The notes: generated by a model not told the origin, from the sequence alone. A stretch of 26,676 nucleotides of DNA from an uncultured Mesorhizobium sp. (GCA_937958475.1 CALFXR010000203.1:1-26676); one strand, 5' to 3'. Positions 1 to 8,070 are shown, counted from the stretch's first letter. Made by a program: numbers and translations.

Positions 1-101
1 GGCCCGCGGTCCGTCATCGTCACCAGCATGTCGGCCAGGAGCTCGCCGAGCTTCGGCTCCAGAGACTTGTCCTTGAGGAACAAACCGACGATTCCGCACA
101 T
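1..101 (-). CDS. glxB: Class II glutamine amidotransferase, GlxB/MgsA-like (N-terminal fragment)
   Basis: Only the first 33 codons are inside the window; the gene continues to the left. The protein begins MCGIVGLFLKDKSLEPKLG and continues to an MTDRG segment. Removing the initiator Met would expose Cys2, the N-terminal nucleophile of class II (Ntn) glutamine amidotransferases, which release ammonia from glutamine. The start with a short KDK-type insert followed by MTDRG is what I remember of the GlxB / N-methylglutamate synthase subunit A group found next to glxC, glxD and a glutamine synthetase in rhizobia. A strong Shine-Dalgarno sequence (AAGGAGG, 108-114) lies 6 nt from the ATG. It is divergent from the GMC gene and probably belongs to an unrelated nitrogen operon, so it marks the edge of the catabolic cluster. 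The family is firm; the exact subgroup is inferred from a short fragment. Confidence 0.75.
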   Translation of the reverse strand, partial: MCGIVGLFLKDKSLEPKLGELLADMLVTMTDRG

Positions 102-386
102 GTCCGGCCTCCTTGATCCCTGCCTCCTTCAGTTAGCAGGCGCAGCACGAAGTGGCAATCTGCAAGAACATTACTTTCCTTAAAAGCAATATTTCGCCGA
201 GGCATGCCAGCGGGCAGCCCGTGGCGGGCCTCGGCTTTGGTGCAGCTTCGCAGCAGGTGCCGATGTCGAACGCACCGAGGGTGGCCACCGGCGCCGGAGC
301 CGGTCCGCTTGACTCAGCCCGGACCGCGCTGCCTGCTCGACCCGAGGCCGGGCGACAGGAAAAATCAGGTGCATTCCCGGCCGATA
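102..386. other. Intergenic region between divergent genes; no gene recognised
   Basis: About 285 bases separate the amidotransferase start from the first operator box. An open frame runs from 152 into the GMC gene, but its translation here is low-complexity (rich in Ala, Gly, Pro and Arg) and matches no family I know, so I do not count it as coding. The AT-richer stretch around 160-195 is a reasonable place for the amidotransferase promoter, but I find no convincing -35/-10 pair. Confidence 0.5.
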
Positions 387-420
387 TTTCGTATACCGGA
401 GCAGTTTTCGATATGCGGAG
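387..420. promoter_or_regulatory. Paired palindromic operator upstream of GMC oxidoreductase 1
   Basis: Two 15-bp boxes, TTTCGTATACCGGAG (387-401) and TTTCGATATGCGGAG (406-420), are separated by 4 nt, with centres 19 bp apart. Spacing and consensus are the same as at the other paired sites in this window. Both left half-sites read TTTCG instead of TTCCG and both right half-sites end CGGAG, so this may be a weaker site. No TTGACA-like -35 lies at the distance seen at the liv and thiolase promoters; GATATT at 383-388 is the best -10 candidate. Confidence 0.75.
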
Positions 421-427
421 GATCGGG

Positions 428-2062
428 TTGGCCAGGGCAGCTGAGGAAAACTCGTTCGACTACGTCGTCGTGGGCGCCGGATCCGCCGGCTGCGTGCTGG
501 CGAACCGGCTTTCGGCCGATCCCGGCATTCGCGTCCTGCTGGTTGAGGCCGGAGGGGCCAATCGCGGCTTCTGGGTCGACGTGCCGCTGGGCATCCCGTT
601 CCTGCACGGCAACCCGCGCTTCGACTGGCGCTATGATTCCCAGCCTGAACCGCATCTCGACGGCCGTGTCCTTCGCCTGCCGCGCGGGCGCGGTCTCGGC
701 GGTTCGTCGGCGATCAATGGTATGGTCTACGTCCGCGGCCACGCCTCCGACTACGACCAGTGGCGCCAGATGGGCAATGCCGGGTGGGGTTGGGACGACG
801 TCCTTCCCTATTTCAAACGCTCGGAAGATCATGACCGCGGCGGCAGCCCGGCGCATGGGAGCGGCGGCGAACTGAAGGTCGGGACGCCGCCGTATCGCTG
901 GCCGATCCTCGACGCCTACCTGGATGCCGCTACGGAAGCCGGTTACCCGAAGCTCGCCGACTACAACGCCGGCGGCGGGCGCGAGGGCTTCGCCCTTTTC
1001 GAAACCACGATCGCGAACGGCAAGCGCTGGTCGACCAAACGCGCCTTCCTCGAGCCGGCGATGCGCCGGCCGAACCTGAAGGTCGAGACCGACGCGATGG
1101 TCGAGCGTATCGTCTTCGAGGGCCGTCGCGCCGTTGCCGTGACCTACAGGCGCGACGGAGAAATCCGCCGGGCGAAGGCCGAGGGCGAGATTATCCTGGC
1201 TGCCGGCGCCTTCGGATCGCCGCACCTGCTGCAGGTCTCCGGCGTCGGCGCCGCGCCTCTCTTGTCGGAACACGGCGTCGAACTTGTCGCCGACCTTCCC
1301 GGCGTCGGCGAAAACCTGCACGATCATTGGATGCTGCGGGTGCTCCACCGCGTCAGCAACGCTAGGACGCTCAACAGCTTCCTGAAGACGCCGCTGCACA
1401 AGGCGGCGCTCGGTGCGGGCTACCTACTCGGCCTGAAGAGCCCCATGGGCGCGCCGGTCTCGCTGCTGACCGGCTTCCTCCGCTCGGACGCTTCCGTCGA
1501 GACGCCGGACATCCAGTTCCAGATTTCCATCGCCAGCTACGACAAGGTCGGCGGCCCGACCCATCCGTGGCCCGGTATCGGCACCTCGGTGTGCATCGCC
1601 CGGCCCACCAGCCGCGGACATCTGCGCATCACCAGCGCCGATCCCGCCGCGCGGCCGGCGATCCTCAACAATTTCCTGGCCACGGAGTACGACCGCGGAA
1701 TCGCGATCGCGGGGGTGCGCGCGGTGCGGCGGATCCTTTCGCAGCCGGCCTTCCGGCCTTTCGACGCGGAAGAGATCGTGCCGTCGGCGGCCGTGGCGTC
1801 GGACGAGGAACTGGTCGCCTATGCGCGGCGCACGGCCGGTTCGGTGTTCCACCCGGTCGGCACCTGCCGCATGGGGCGCGACCCCCTGGCCGTGACCGAC
1901 GAGCGGTTGCGCGTCCGCGGCCTGGACGGGCTGCGAGTCATCGACGCCTCGATCATGCCGACGGTGACCTCGGGCAATACGAACGCGCCGGTCATCATGA
2001 TCGCGGAGAAGGGCGCAGACCTGATCCGCGAAGACCGCAAGGCGGGATCGCGCGCGGCCTGA
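428..2062 (+). CDS. GMC family FAD-dependent oxidoreductase 1 (choline/alcohol dehydrogenase-like)
   Basis: This flavoenzyme of 544 residues probably oxidises a primary alcohol or polyol to an aldehyde or ketone. The N-terminal FAD-binding GAGSAG motif lies at residues 16-21, followed by the GMC signature with GRGLGGSSAINGM. Near the C-terminus SVFHPVGTCRMG supplies catalytic His475, and TSGNTNAP supplies Asn517 as the usual His/Asn partner. There is no signal peptide, so it is cytoplasmic. I chose TTG at 428 because GGAGG (417-421) sits 6 nt before it and because the ATG at 413 lies inside an operator box. ATG 413 would add five residues and is the alternative. The reading frame stays open back to 152, but the extension has no family similarity. 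It converges on the large catabolic operon and carries the same type of operator, so it probably serves the same pathway. The exact substrate is unknown. Confidence 0.9.
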   Translation: MARAAEENSFDYVVVGAGSAGCVLANRLSADPGIRVLLVEAGGANRGFWVDVPLGIPFLHGNPRFDWRYDSQPEPHLDGRVLRLPRGRGLGGSSAINGMVYVRGHASDYDQWRQMGNAGWGWDDVLPYFKRSEDHDRGGSPAHGSGGELKVGTPPYRWPILDAYLDAATEAGYPKLADYNAGGGREGFALFETTIANGKRWSTKRAFLEPAMRRPNLKVETDAMVERIVFEGRRAVAVTYRRDGEIRRAKAEGEIILAAGAFGSPHLLQVSGVGAAPLLSEHGVELVADLPGVGENLHDHWMLRVLHRVSNARTLNSFLKTPLHKAALGAGYLLGLKSPMGAPVSLLTGFLRSDASVETPDIQFQISIASYDKVGGPTHPWPGIGTSVCIARPTSRGHLRITSADPAARPAILNNFLATEYDRGIAIAGVRAVRRILSQPAFRPFDAEEIVPSAAVASDEELVAYARRTAGSVFHPVGTCRMGRDPLAVTDERLRVRGLDGLRVIDASIMPTVTSGNTNAPVIMIAEKGADLIREDRKAGSRAA

Positions 2063-2074
2063 GGTCGGCCGCGC
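2052..2074. terminator. GC-rich hairpin between convergent genes
   Basis: A perfect 8-bp inverted repeat, GCGCGGCC / GGCCGCGC, with a 7-nt loop spans the GMC stop codon and the short gap before the end of the opposing operon. No T-tract follows on either strand, so it is at best a weak or Rho-assisted bidirectional terminator. Confidence 0.35.
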
Positions 2075-2084
2075 CAGGGCGCGT

Positions 2085-3218
2085 TCAGCGCTTCAGCGCG
2101 TTCCTGATCTCGTCGCCGTGCTCGTCGAGCGTCGGCGGCGGCGTCACCAGCAGGTCCGGCTCGCCGTCGAAGTTGAGCGGGTTGCGCACCGTGCGGAACA
2201 GGCCCATTTCGGGATGCGTCGCCGACACCTCGATCTTCAGGTGCCTGGCCTGCGGGTCCTCGAGCGCCTCGTCGCTGTCATAGGCCGGCGAATAGGGCAC
2301 GCCTTCCGCTTCGAGCAGCGCGCACCACGCGTCGCGCGGCTTGCCCCGGAAGATCGGCGCCATGAATTCGATCAGCGCGTCCTGGTTGTCGATCCGGGCA
2401 AAACGCGTGGCGAAGCGCGGATCGTCGAAGAGGTGCGGCCGGTCGATGACCTTGGCCAGGCCTTCCCAGAATTTCGGCGGCGACGACATGTGCAGCGCGA
2501 TCCATTTCCCGTCGCCGCATTCGAAGATGTAGGACTGCGATACGCTCGGCCGGGACAACGGCGTCATCACCTCGCCCTCGGAGAACCAGTGGGTGAAGGA
2601 ATCGAGGTTGAAGTGGCACATCGCCTCCAGCATCGAGACGTCGATGCGGCGGCCCTTGCCGGTTGCGTGTCGTTCGTTCAGCGCGGCCAGCACGCCGAAG
2701 GCGGCGTAGAAGCCGGTGACGGCGTCGGCGAGCGCAGGCCCGATGACGCGCGGGCGTTCCGGAGGCACCACCAGCCGCAGAAAGCCGCTCGCCGCCTGCG
2801 CCACCGTGTCGTAGGCCGGCCGGTCCCGCGACGGTCCCGAATTGCCGAAGCCCGAGATGGCAACGTAGATCAGCCGCGGATTGATGGCACGAAGCTCGGC
2901 CTCGCCCGCGCCCAGCTTCTCGGCGACGCCGGGACGGAAGTTCTGGATGAAGACGTCGGCGTCGGCGACGAGCTTGTGGAAGACCTCGCGGTCGCCGGGC
3001 TCGGCCGTATCGAGGGCGATCGAACGCTTGTTGCGGTTATAGGTCTGGTAGTGCGGCGAATAGAGGCCGCCCTTGAAGGCGCGGAACGGGTCGCCCGTCC
3101 CCGGCTTCTCCACCTTGATGACGTCGGCGCCGAGATCGCCCAGATGCATCGCCGCCGCCGGGCCGGTGATGAACGTCCCCATCTCGACGACTTTTACGCC
3201 GGATAGCACCTTAGCCAT
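2085..3218 (-). CDS. Family III CoA-transferase A (CaiB/BaiF)
   Basis: This 377-residue protein has the normal length for formyl-CoA transferase-like enzymes, which move CoA from a donor thioester to a carboxylic acid through an aspartyl-CoA intermediate. The N-terminal GVKVVEMGTFITGP and LGADVIKVEKPGTGDP segments and the YNRNKRSIALD strand are typical. The catalytic Asp is predicted at residue 165 in PALADAVTG. The start at 3218 has AAGGAG 7 nt upstream; the frame is open 14 codons further, but that extension is Arg-rich and covers the ribosome site. It overlaps the end of the citrate-synthase-like gene by 8 bp, so the two are probably translationally coupled. It is the last gene of the eight-gene operon. 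I infer that it activates the acid that the upstream lyase cleaves; donor and acceptor are unknown. Confidence 0.92.
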   Translation of the reverse strand: MAKVLSGVKVVEMGTFITGPAAAMHLGDLGADVIKVEKPGTGDPFRAFKGGLYSPHYQTYNRNKRSIALDTAEPGDREVFHKLVADADVFIQNFRPGVAEKLGAGEAELRAINPRLIYVAISGFGNSGPSRDRPAYDTVAQAASGFLRLVVPPERPRVIGPALADAVTGFYAAFGVLAALNERHATGKGRRIDVSMLEAMCHFNLDSFTHWFSEGEVMTPLSRPSVSQSYIFECGDGKWIALHMSSPPKFWEGLAKVIDRPHLFDDPRFATRFARIDNQDALIEFMAPIFRGKPRDAWCALLEAEGVPYSPAYDSDEALEDPQARHLKIEVSATHPEMGLFRTVRNPLNFDGEPDLLVTPPPTLDEHGDEIRNALKR

Positions 3219-4029
3219 GCTCGCGCTCCTTCGTGGCGCCCGACGGCCGCGGGCCGTCATACTCGATCGCCATGTCGGCGTGGTTGGACATGATGAAGCC
3301 GATCGGGCGCTGGGCTTCCTCGTAGAGGTGGGCGACCAGGCTCGCCGTGCGCGCCAGCACCGGCAGGCCCTTCATGGCGCCGAGCGGATAGCCGACGTCG
3401 AGCATGACGGCGGGAATGGCACCCGAGACGTTGATCGGCAGGTCGCGCCCCATCGCCTTCCGCGAGACGGCCGCCATGGCGCGCAGCATGCGCACGTGGT
3501 CGCCCGACACGCCTTTCTCGTCGGCGAGGCCGAGCAGACGGTCGGCCCGCGGATCGCCTCCCGAATGCTGGGGATGGCCGATCCCGGGCGCCTTCTGGCG
3601 CCGCGCCTTGAGTTCGGCGAGTCCGTCATGCGCCACCTGCTCGAAATCCGCGCCGGTTTCCCGCGCCTTCTCCAGCAGTCCGGCGATGAAGCGCCCGGAC
3701 ACTTCCGAGCTGCCGGCGACGACGCTGCCCATGCCGAGGATGCCGGCGGCGACGGCTCCCTGAACCGCTTCCGGCGCGGCCGCCAGGGTCATGCGCGCCG
3801 CCTGCACCGACGGTACCAGCCCATGCTCGGCGATCGCGACCATGACGGCGTCGGTGAAGAAGCGCTGCACCTCCGTCGGCATGCTGCCGGTGACGAGGAA
3901 GAAGAAATAGTCGGTGAGGCCGACCTTGCCGATCAGTTCGCTGCACAGGTCCATGCCGCGAACGGTGATCGTCTCCGCGTCCGACGTGGCGATGGCGGTG
4001 AAACTGTTGTCCTGCTTGCCTATGCGCAT
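3211..4029 (-). CDS. Short citrate-synthase-like CoA lyase (citryl-CoA lyase family)
   Basis: This 272-residue protein matches the citrate synthase fold but is far shorter than citrate synthases, which have roughly 370-430 residues. Recognisable elements are AEHG with His69 before an AAR segment, GIGHP with His152, and DPRA at 159-162. These correspond to the two catalytic histidines and the substrate-binding region. The third catalytic residue of citrate synthase, the Asp of NVDFYSG, lines up with Ser202 in INVSGA. Short members of this family are commonly annotated as citryl-CoA lyase, splitting a 3-hydroxy-3-carboxyacyl-CoA into an acyl-CoA and a 2-oxoacid. It lies between CoA-transferases B and A (10-bp gap and 8-bp overlap), which suggests an activate-then-cleave pair. 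GGAGG lies 4 nt before the ATG. The direction (lyase or synthase) is inferred. Confidence 0.8.
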   Translation of the reverse strand: MRIGKQDNSFTAIATSDAETITVRGMDLCSELIGKVGLTDYFFFLVTGSMPTEVQRFFTDAVMVAIAEHGLVPSVQAARMTLAAAPEAVQGAVAAGILGMGSVVAGSSEVSGRFIAGLLEKARETGADFEQVAHDGLAELKARRQKAPGIGHPQHSGGDPRADRLLGLADEKGVSGDHVRMLRAMAAVSRKAMGRDLPINVSGAIPAVMLDVGYPLGAMKGLPVLARTASLVAHLYEEAQRPIGFIMSNHADMAIEYDGPRPSGATKEREHG

Positions 4030-4039
4030 TGGTCCTCCG

Positions 4040-5236
4040 TCATGGGCGCTCGCCGATCACCTTGTCCGCACGCAGCCGTGCGATCTCGTCGGCCGAATAG
4101 CCGATCTGGGCGAGAATCTCGTCATTGTGCTCGCCGAACCGCGGCGGCGGCGTGCGGATCGCGGCGCCGCCATGGGCCAGCTTGAATGCCGACTTCGGAA
4201 CGCCGAACGACCCGCCGATGCCGGGTGCGCCGGCGAATTTGTGGATCAGGTCGCGCGACTCGATCTGCGGGTCGGCGAGCGCTTCCGACATCGTCCAGAT
4301 GCGCGTCGCCGGCACGTGGCGGGACTGGAGGAACTCCTCCCACTCGGCGGCCGTCCGCGTCTTCATGATCTCGGCCAGCGTCGCCACTTCCCGGTCGTAG
4401 TCGGCGCGGCGCTCCTCGTTGGTGTTCTTGGCCATGTCGGGGCGGCCGAGCACGTTCCACAGCCGCTTCTGCTGGCGAAGGTTGGAGGCGGCGAGCAGGA
4501 TCGGCGCATCGCTCGCGTCGTAGAGGCCGTTGGTCGAAACCTCGACCTTGTTGCCGACCGGTTTCGGGTGCCAGCCATTGCGCAGGTAGCCGGATACGTG
4601 CGTGCCCATCAGCATCAGGGCGACGTCGAGCATGGCCAGGTCGATGTACTGCCCCTTGCCGGTGCGTTCGCGCTGGAACAGCGCCGAGGCCAGGGCGAAG
4701 GCGCCCATCGTTCCGGAGGCGTAGTCGATCGCCGAGGTACCGTTGCGCAGCGGCGTCACCTCCGGCGTGCCGGTCGCCGCCATCAGCCCGGAAGCAGCCT
4801 GGATGTTCGGATCGTAGCCGGTCTGCGTGCTGCGCGGACCTTCCTGGCCGAAGGCCGACATGGAGGCGTAGATCAGCCGCGGATTGACCGCCGCCATGTC
4901 CTCGTAGCCGAGTCCCAGCGCCTTCATAGCGCCGGGCCGGTAGTTCTCCACCATGATGTCGGCATCCCTGACCAGCCTTCGCAGGATGTCGCGCCCGGCT
5001 TCGGTCTTGAGGTCGATCGTCATGGATCGCTTGTTGGAACCCTGCGCCAGGAAGAAGGTGTTCATCTTCGAACGCGCCAGTTCCTTGTCGGCGCCCAGCA
5101 GACGCGTCTGGTCCGGGTCCAGCGGCATCTCGATCTTGATGACGTCGGCGCCGAACAGGGCCAGCTGGTAGGTCGCGAACGGCCCGGCGAGCACGTGGGT
5201 GAGGTCGACGACCTTGATGCCCTGGAAAGGCTGCAT
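4040..5236 (-). CDS. Family III CoA-transferase B (CaiB/BaiF)
   Basis: This is a full-length, 398-residue family III CoA-transferase. The N-terminal GIKVVDLTHVLAGPFA, the FGADVIKIE strand and QGSNKRSMTIDLK are characteristic. The catalytic aspartate is predicted at residue 171 in SAIDYASGTMG. The C-terminus carries the common RFGEHNDEILAQIGYS segment. AGGAG precedes the ATG at 5236 with a spacer of about 8 nt. It lies 10 bp downstream of the mandelate-racemase-type gene and 10 bp upstream of the citrate-synthase-like gene. It is clearly diverged from CoA-transferases A and C in the same operon, so the three probably act on different acids rather than being recent duplicates. The substrate is not predictable. 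Confidence 0.92.
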   Translation of the reverse strand: MQPFQGIKVVDLTHVLAGPFATYQLALFGADVIKIEMPLDPDQTRLLGADKELARSKMNTFFLAQGSNKRSMTIDLKTEAGRDILRRLVRDADIMVENYRPGAMKALGLGYEDMAAVNPRLIYASMSAFGQEGPRSTQTGYDPNIQAASGLMAATGTPEVTPLRNGTSAIDYASGTMGAFALASALFQRERTGKGQYIDLAMLDVALMLMGTHVSGYLRNGWHPKPVGNKVEVSTNGLYDASDAPILLAASNLRQQKRLWNVLGRPDMAKNTNEERRADYDREVATLAEIMKTRTAAEWEEFLQSRHVPATRIWTMSEALADPQIESRDLIHKFAGAPGIGGSFGVPKSAFKLAHGGAAIRTPPPRFGEHNDEILAQIGYSADEIARLRADKVIGERP

Positions 5237-5246
5237 GGTCTTTCTC

Positions 5247-6389
5247 CTATGCCTCCCGCCGCTGTAAGGGCTCGCGATCGATCGCCTGACCCGGCCGGAT
5301 TTCGTTGGCCGCGGTCAGCGACGGACCGTCGAAGACGACGCCGTGGCCGGGCGTGTCGGTCGGGGACAGCCTTCCGTCGCGGACCGGCAGGGGCTCGGCG
5401 GTCGCGCCGAAATCGTAGAGGTTGAGGCCGAAGATGTTCTCGACGTGCAGGGCGTTCGGCACCGCGCAGGCGAGGTGCACCGAAAGCTCCATGCAGGCGT
5501 GCGGGGAGATGTCGATATTGGCGGCACCGCCGAGCGCCATGATCTTCAGGTATTCCGAGACGCCGCCGACCTTCCATACGTCGGGCTGGAGGAAGTCGGC
5601 CGCGTCGTCGCGCACATAGTTCCAGAACTCGAAGCGGTTGCAGAGCTGCTCGCCCATGGCGATCGGCACGCCCGTCGCGTCGCGCAGCTTGCGGTGGCCG
5701 TGCACGTCGTCGGAAAGGATCGGCTCCTCGACGAAGAGCGGGGAGGCCTGCGCCAGCAGGCCGCAGCGCTGGATCGCCTCGCCGACGCCCCATTTCTGGT
5801 TGGCGTCGAGCATCAGCGTTCCCGTCGGGCCGATCAGCTCGCGCACGGCGCGGCAGCGGTCGAGGTCCTCGTACATGTCGGGCTTGCCGACCTTCAGCTT
5901 GAAGGCGGTGTAGCCGAGCGCCATGTGGCTGCGCACCTGGTCGAGCAGCTGTTCCCTGGTCAGGTGCAGGTTGATGGCGCTGGCATAGACGGGAACGGAG
6001 GACCTCGCGCCGCCGAGAAGGCGATGGAGCGGTTCGCCGACGGCCTTCGCCTTGATGTCCCAGAAGGCGATGTCGAGGGCCGATAGCGCCAGCGTGGTGA
6101 TGCCCGCCGGCCCAGCCGCGTGGCATTCCATCCACAGCCGCCGCCACAGCCGCTCCGTATTGCGCGGGTCGTCGCCGATCAGCGTCGGCGCCAGGTAGGC
6201 ATCGACAAGGGCCTTGGCGGCCATGGCGCCGACTCCGGCCGTGGTCAGCCAGCCCGTGCCCGAGACCCCGGCATCGGTGTCGATCTCCACCAGCACGAGC
6301 TCGCGGTGGGTCATCGTGACACGCGACGAGACCATGCGCTCGCGCAGCGGCAGGCGGTATCCCTTGGCGCCGACACGGGTGATCTTCAT
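5247..6389 (-). CDS. Mandelate racemase/muconate lactonizing-type enzyme 1, complete MR catalytic set
   Basis: This 380-residue enolase-superfamily enzyme abstracts a proton next to a carboxylate, giving racemisation or dehydration of a 2-hydroxyacid or acid sugar. The sequence shows Lys164-x-Lys166 (FKLKVG), metal ligands Asp195, Glu221 and Glu247, Asn197, the dyad Asp270/His297 (LQPD and ISPHACME), and Glu317 in HVENIFG. As I recall Pseudomonas putida mandelate racemase, all of these carry the same residue numbers there, so the whole active site is conserved. The N-terminal capping domain covers roughly residues 1-125 and the barrel the rest. The last 35 residues or so extend beyond that enzyme. 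AGGAG lies about 9 nt before the ATG. It is in the operon directly after the ThDP enzyme. It could be a true 2-hydroxyacid racemase or an acid-sugar dehydratase. Confidence 0.9.
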   Translation of the reverse strand: MKITRVGAKGYRLPLRERMVSSRVTMTHRELVLVEIDTDAGVSGTGWLTTAGVGAMAAKALVDAYLAPTLIGDDPRNTERLWRRLWMECHAAGPAGITTLALSALDIAFWDIKAKAVGEPLHRLLGGARSSVPVYASAINLHLTREQLLDQVRSHMALGYTAFKLKVGKPDMYEDLDRCRAVRELIGPTGTLMLDANQKWGVGEAIQRCGLLAQASPLFVEEPILSDDVHGHRKLRDATGVPIAMGEQLCNRFEFWNYVRDDAADFLQPDVWKVGGVSEYLKIMALGGAANIDISPHACMELSVHLACAVPNALHVENIFGLNLYDFGATAEPLPVRDGRLSPTDTPGHGVVFDGPSLTAANEIRPGQAIDREPLQRREA

Positions 6390-6414
6390 GGGCTGCTCTC
6401 CTGCCGCCGCCGGC

Positions 6415-8070
6415 TCAGGCCTGCGCCGGGGGCGCCTTGAAGGGGAAATAGTTCCCGAACTCGCCGATCTTTTCCATCTCGACCTCGACCAGGTTCGGGC
6501 CGGGCCGTTTAACCGCCTGCGCCACCGTATCGCCGAAGCTCTCTGCGCTCGAGCACCTGAAGAAGCCCATGCCGGTGATGCGGGCCAGTTCGGAGAAATC
6601 CGGGTTGAGGAAGTCGGCGAAGTAGTTGCGGCCGCCGTGCAGCGTGTTCTGCAGCTTCTTGATGACGCCGTAGCCGTTGTCGTTCATCACGATGACGGTG
6701 AGGTCGAGCTTCTCCTGGAGTGCCGTCCACAGCTCTCCGAGGTTGAGCATGAAACCGCCGTCGCCGGTGAGCAGCACTGTTTTCCGGCCCGCGGCTGCCG
6801 CGCCGATTGCGAGGGGCAGCCCCTGCCCGATGCCGGCGCCGACCGGATAGACGTTGCCGCTCGTCTCGGTGAGCGTGAAGATGCGGTTGCCCCAGGTCGA
6901 GGTCGACTGCGTGATGTCGCGGGCGAAGACGGCGTCCTTCGGCAGTGCCTCGCGCAGCTGCTCCATGAACGTGCCGTAGATGCCGAGCGTGTCCAGGAAC
7001 TCACCCCAGGCCGCCTTCTTGAGCGTCTTGAACTCGTCGGGGAATTCTGGGTCCACCGCGAATTTGCCGGCCAGCCTGTCGACCAGCCCGGCGAGCGTCA
7101 GCGCTGCGTCTGCGCAGACGAAGTATTTCGTCTCCAGCGTACGCCCGTCGGCAAGAGGGTCGGCGTCGATCTGAACGATATTGGCCGGCAGCTCCATGCC
7201 GAACTCGCCGAGCTCGTGGATGCGCGTGCGTGCGCCGACCACCAGCATCAGGTCGACGCCCTTGTAGAACTCCTGCACGGCCTTGATGCCATTGCCCTGG
7301 ATACCGGACATGTTCATCGGATGGTCGTCGGGGATGACGCCTCTGCCTTTCCAGCTCGACACCATACCGAATCCCATGTCGAGGAGCTTCTCCATGGGCG
7401 CCCGAGTGCCGTGGCCGCCCGAGCCGAGATAGATCACCGGCCGCTTCGCCGCGGAAACGCGCTCGACCAGTTCGTCGATCTCGGCCGCGGTGGGAGCGGC
7501 GGGCCGGGCCGGCTTCAGCACCAGCGTGTCGAGCGTCGCCGGCCGGGCTATGGGCATGCGCTGGATGTCGATGGGGATCTCGACGCTCACCGGCCCCGTC
7601 GGTACCGTCAAGGCATCGGTCGCGGCGCGCGCCAGCACGCCGAGGGCGTGGTTCGGCGCACGCACGCGGTAGGCCGACTTGCAGACGCCGCGCAGCATGC
7701 CGAGCTGATCGAGCGGCTCGTGCACCGTGCCCATCCCGCGGTCTGCGAATTTGCTGTTCGTGTGCCCCGTGAGGTGCAGCAGCGGCGTTCCCGCCGTGAC
7801 GGCCTCGAGCAGGCCGCCGACCGCGTTGGCGGCGCCGGCGCCGGTGCTGGTGATGCAAACGCCCAGCTCGCCGGTCGTCCGCGCATAGGCGTCGGCCATG
7901 TGCGCTGCGCCCATCTCGCCGCGCGCCGGCACGAAACGCACCGCGTTGCGCTGGCCGATGCCGTCGAGCATGGGCAGGTTGTGCACCGAGCCGACGCCGA
8001 ACACGGTCGATACGCCGACAGCGGCGATGAACTCGGCGACCAGGTCGGCCACGGTGTAGTTGTCAGCCAT
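6415..8070 (-). CDS. Thiamine diphosphate-dependent enzyme (acetolactate synthase / 2-oxoacid decarboxylase-like)
   Basis: This 551-residue protein has the usual three-domain ThDP architecture. The pyrimidine-binding domain carries the catalytic Glu52 in PARGEMGAAHMADAYA. A central domain covers about 190-340. The pyrophosphate domain has the metal-binding GDG (436-438) and NDN (463-465), the classical GDG-x(24)-NDN pattern. The family decarboxylates 2-oxoacids and releases an aldehyde or ligates the intermediate to another carbonyl. No FAD signature can be judged by eye, so acetolactate synthase, benzoylformate-type decarboxylase and acyl-CoA lyase activities all remain possible. Its neighbour is a full mandelate-racemase-type enzyme, and an aldehyde dehydrogenase is elsewhere in the regulon, which favours decarboxylation of a 2-oxoacid to an aldehyde. 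Its ATG overlaps the end of CoA-transferase C by 8 bp. Confidence 0.9.
   Translation of the reverse strand: MADNYTVADLVAEFIAAVGVSTVFGVGSVHNLPMLDGIGQRNAVRFVPARGEMGAAHMADAYARTTGELGVCITSTGAGAANAVGGLLEAVTAGTPLLHLTGHTNSKFADRGMGTVHEPLDQLGMLRGVCKSAYRVRAPNHALGVLARAATDALTVPTGPVSVEIPIDIQRMPIARPATLDTLVLKPARPAAPTAAEIDELVERVSAAKRPVIYLGSGGHGTRAPMEKLLDMGFGMVSSWKGRGVIPDDHPMNMSGIQGNGIKAVQEFYKGVDLMLVVGARTRIHELGEFGMELPANIVQIDADPLADGRTLETKYFVCADAALTLAGLVDRLAGKFAVDPEFPDEFKTLKKAAWGEFLDTLGIYGTFMEQLREALPKDAVFARDITQSTSTWGNRIFTLTETSGNVYPVGAGIGQGLPLAIGAAAAGRKTVLLTGDGGFMLNLGELWTALQEKLDLTVIVMNDNGYGVIKKLQNTLHGGRNYFADFLNPDFSELARITGMGFFRCSSAESFGDTVAQAVKRPGPNLVEVEMEKIGEFGNYFPFKAPPAQA

Noticed and set aside
140..185. Sigma-54 promoter (TGGCA and TGCAA elements) near 153-165
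   Set aside because: The spacing between the two elements does not fit the -24/-12 pattern and the order does not suit either neighbouring gene.
152..427. N-terminal extension of GMC oxidoreductase 1 by about 90 residues
   Set aside because: The extension has no recognisable domain, runs through both operator boxes and lacks a ribosome site at 152; GMC proteins normally begin a few residues before the FAD motif.
365..1399. Long open frame antisense to GMC1
   Set aside because: It is the complement of a clear FAD enzyme in high-GC DNA, with Arg/Ala-rich composition and no family motif.
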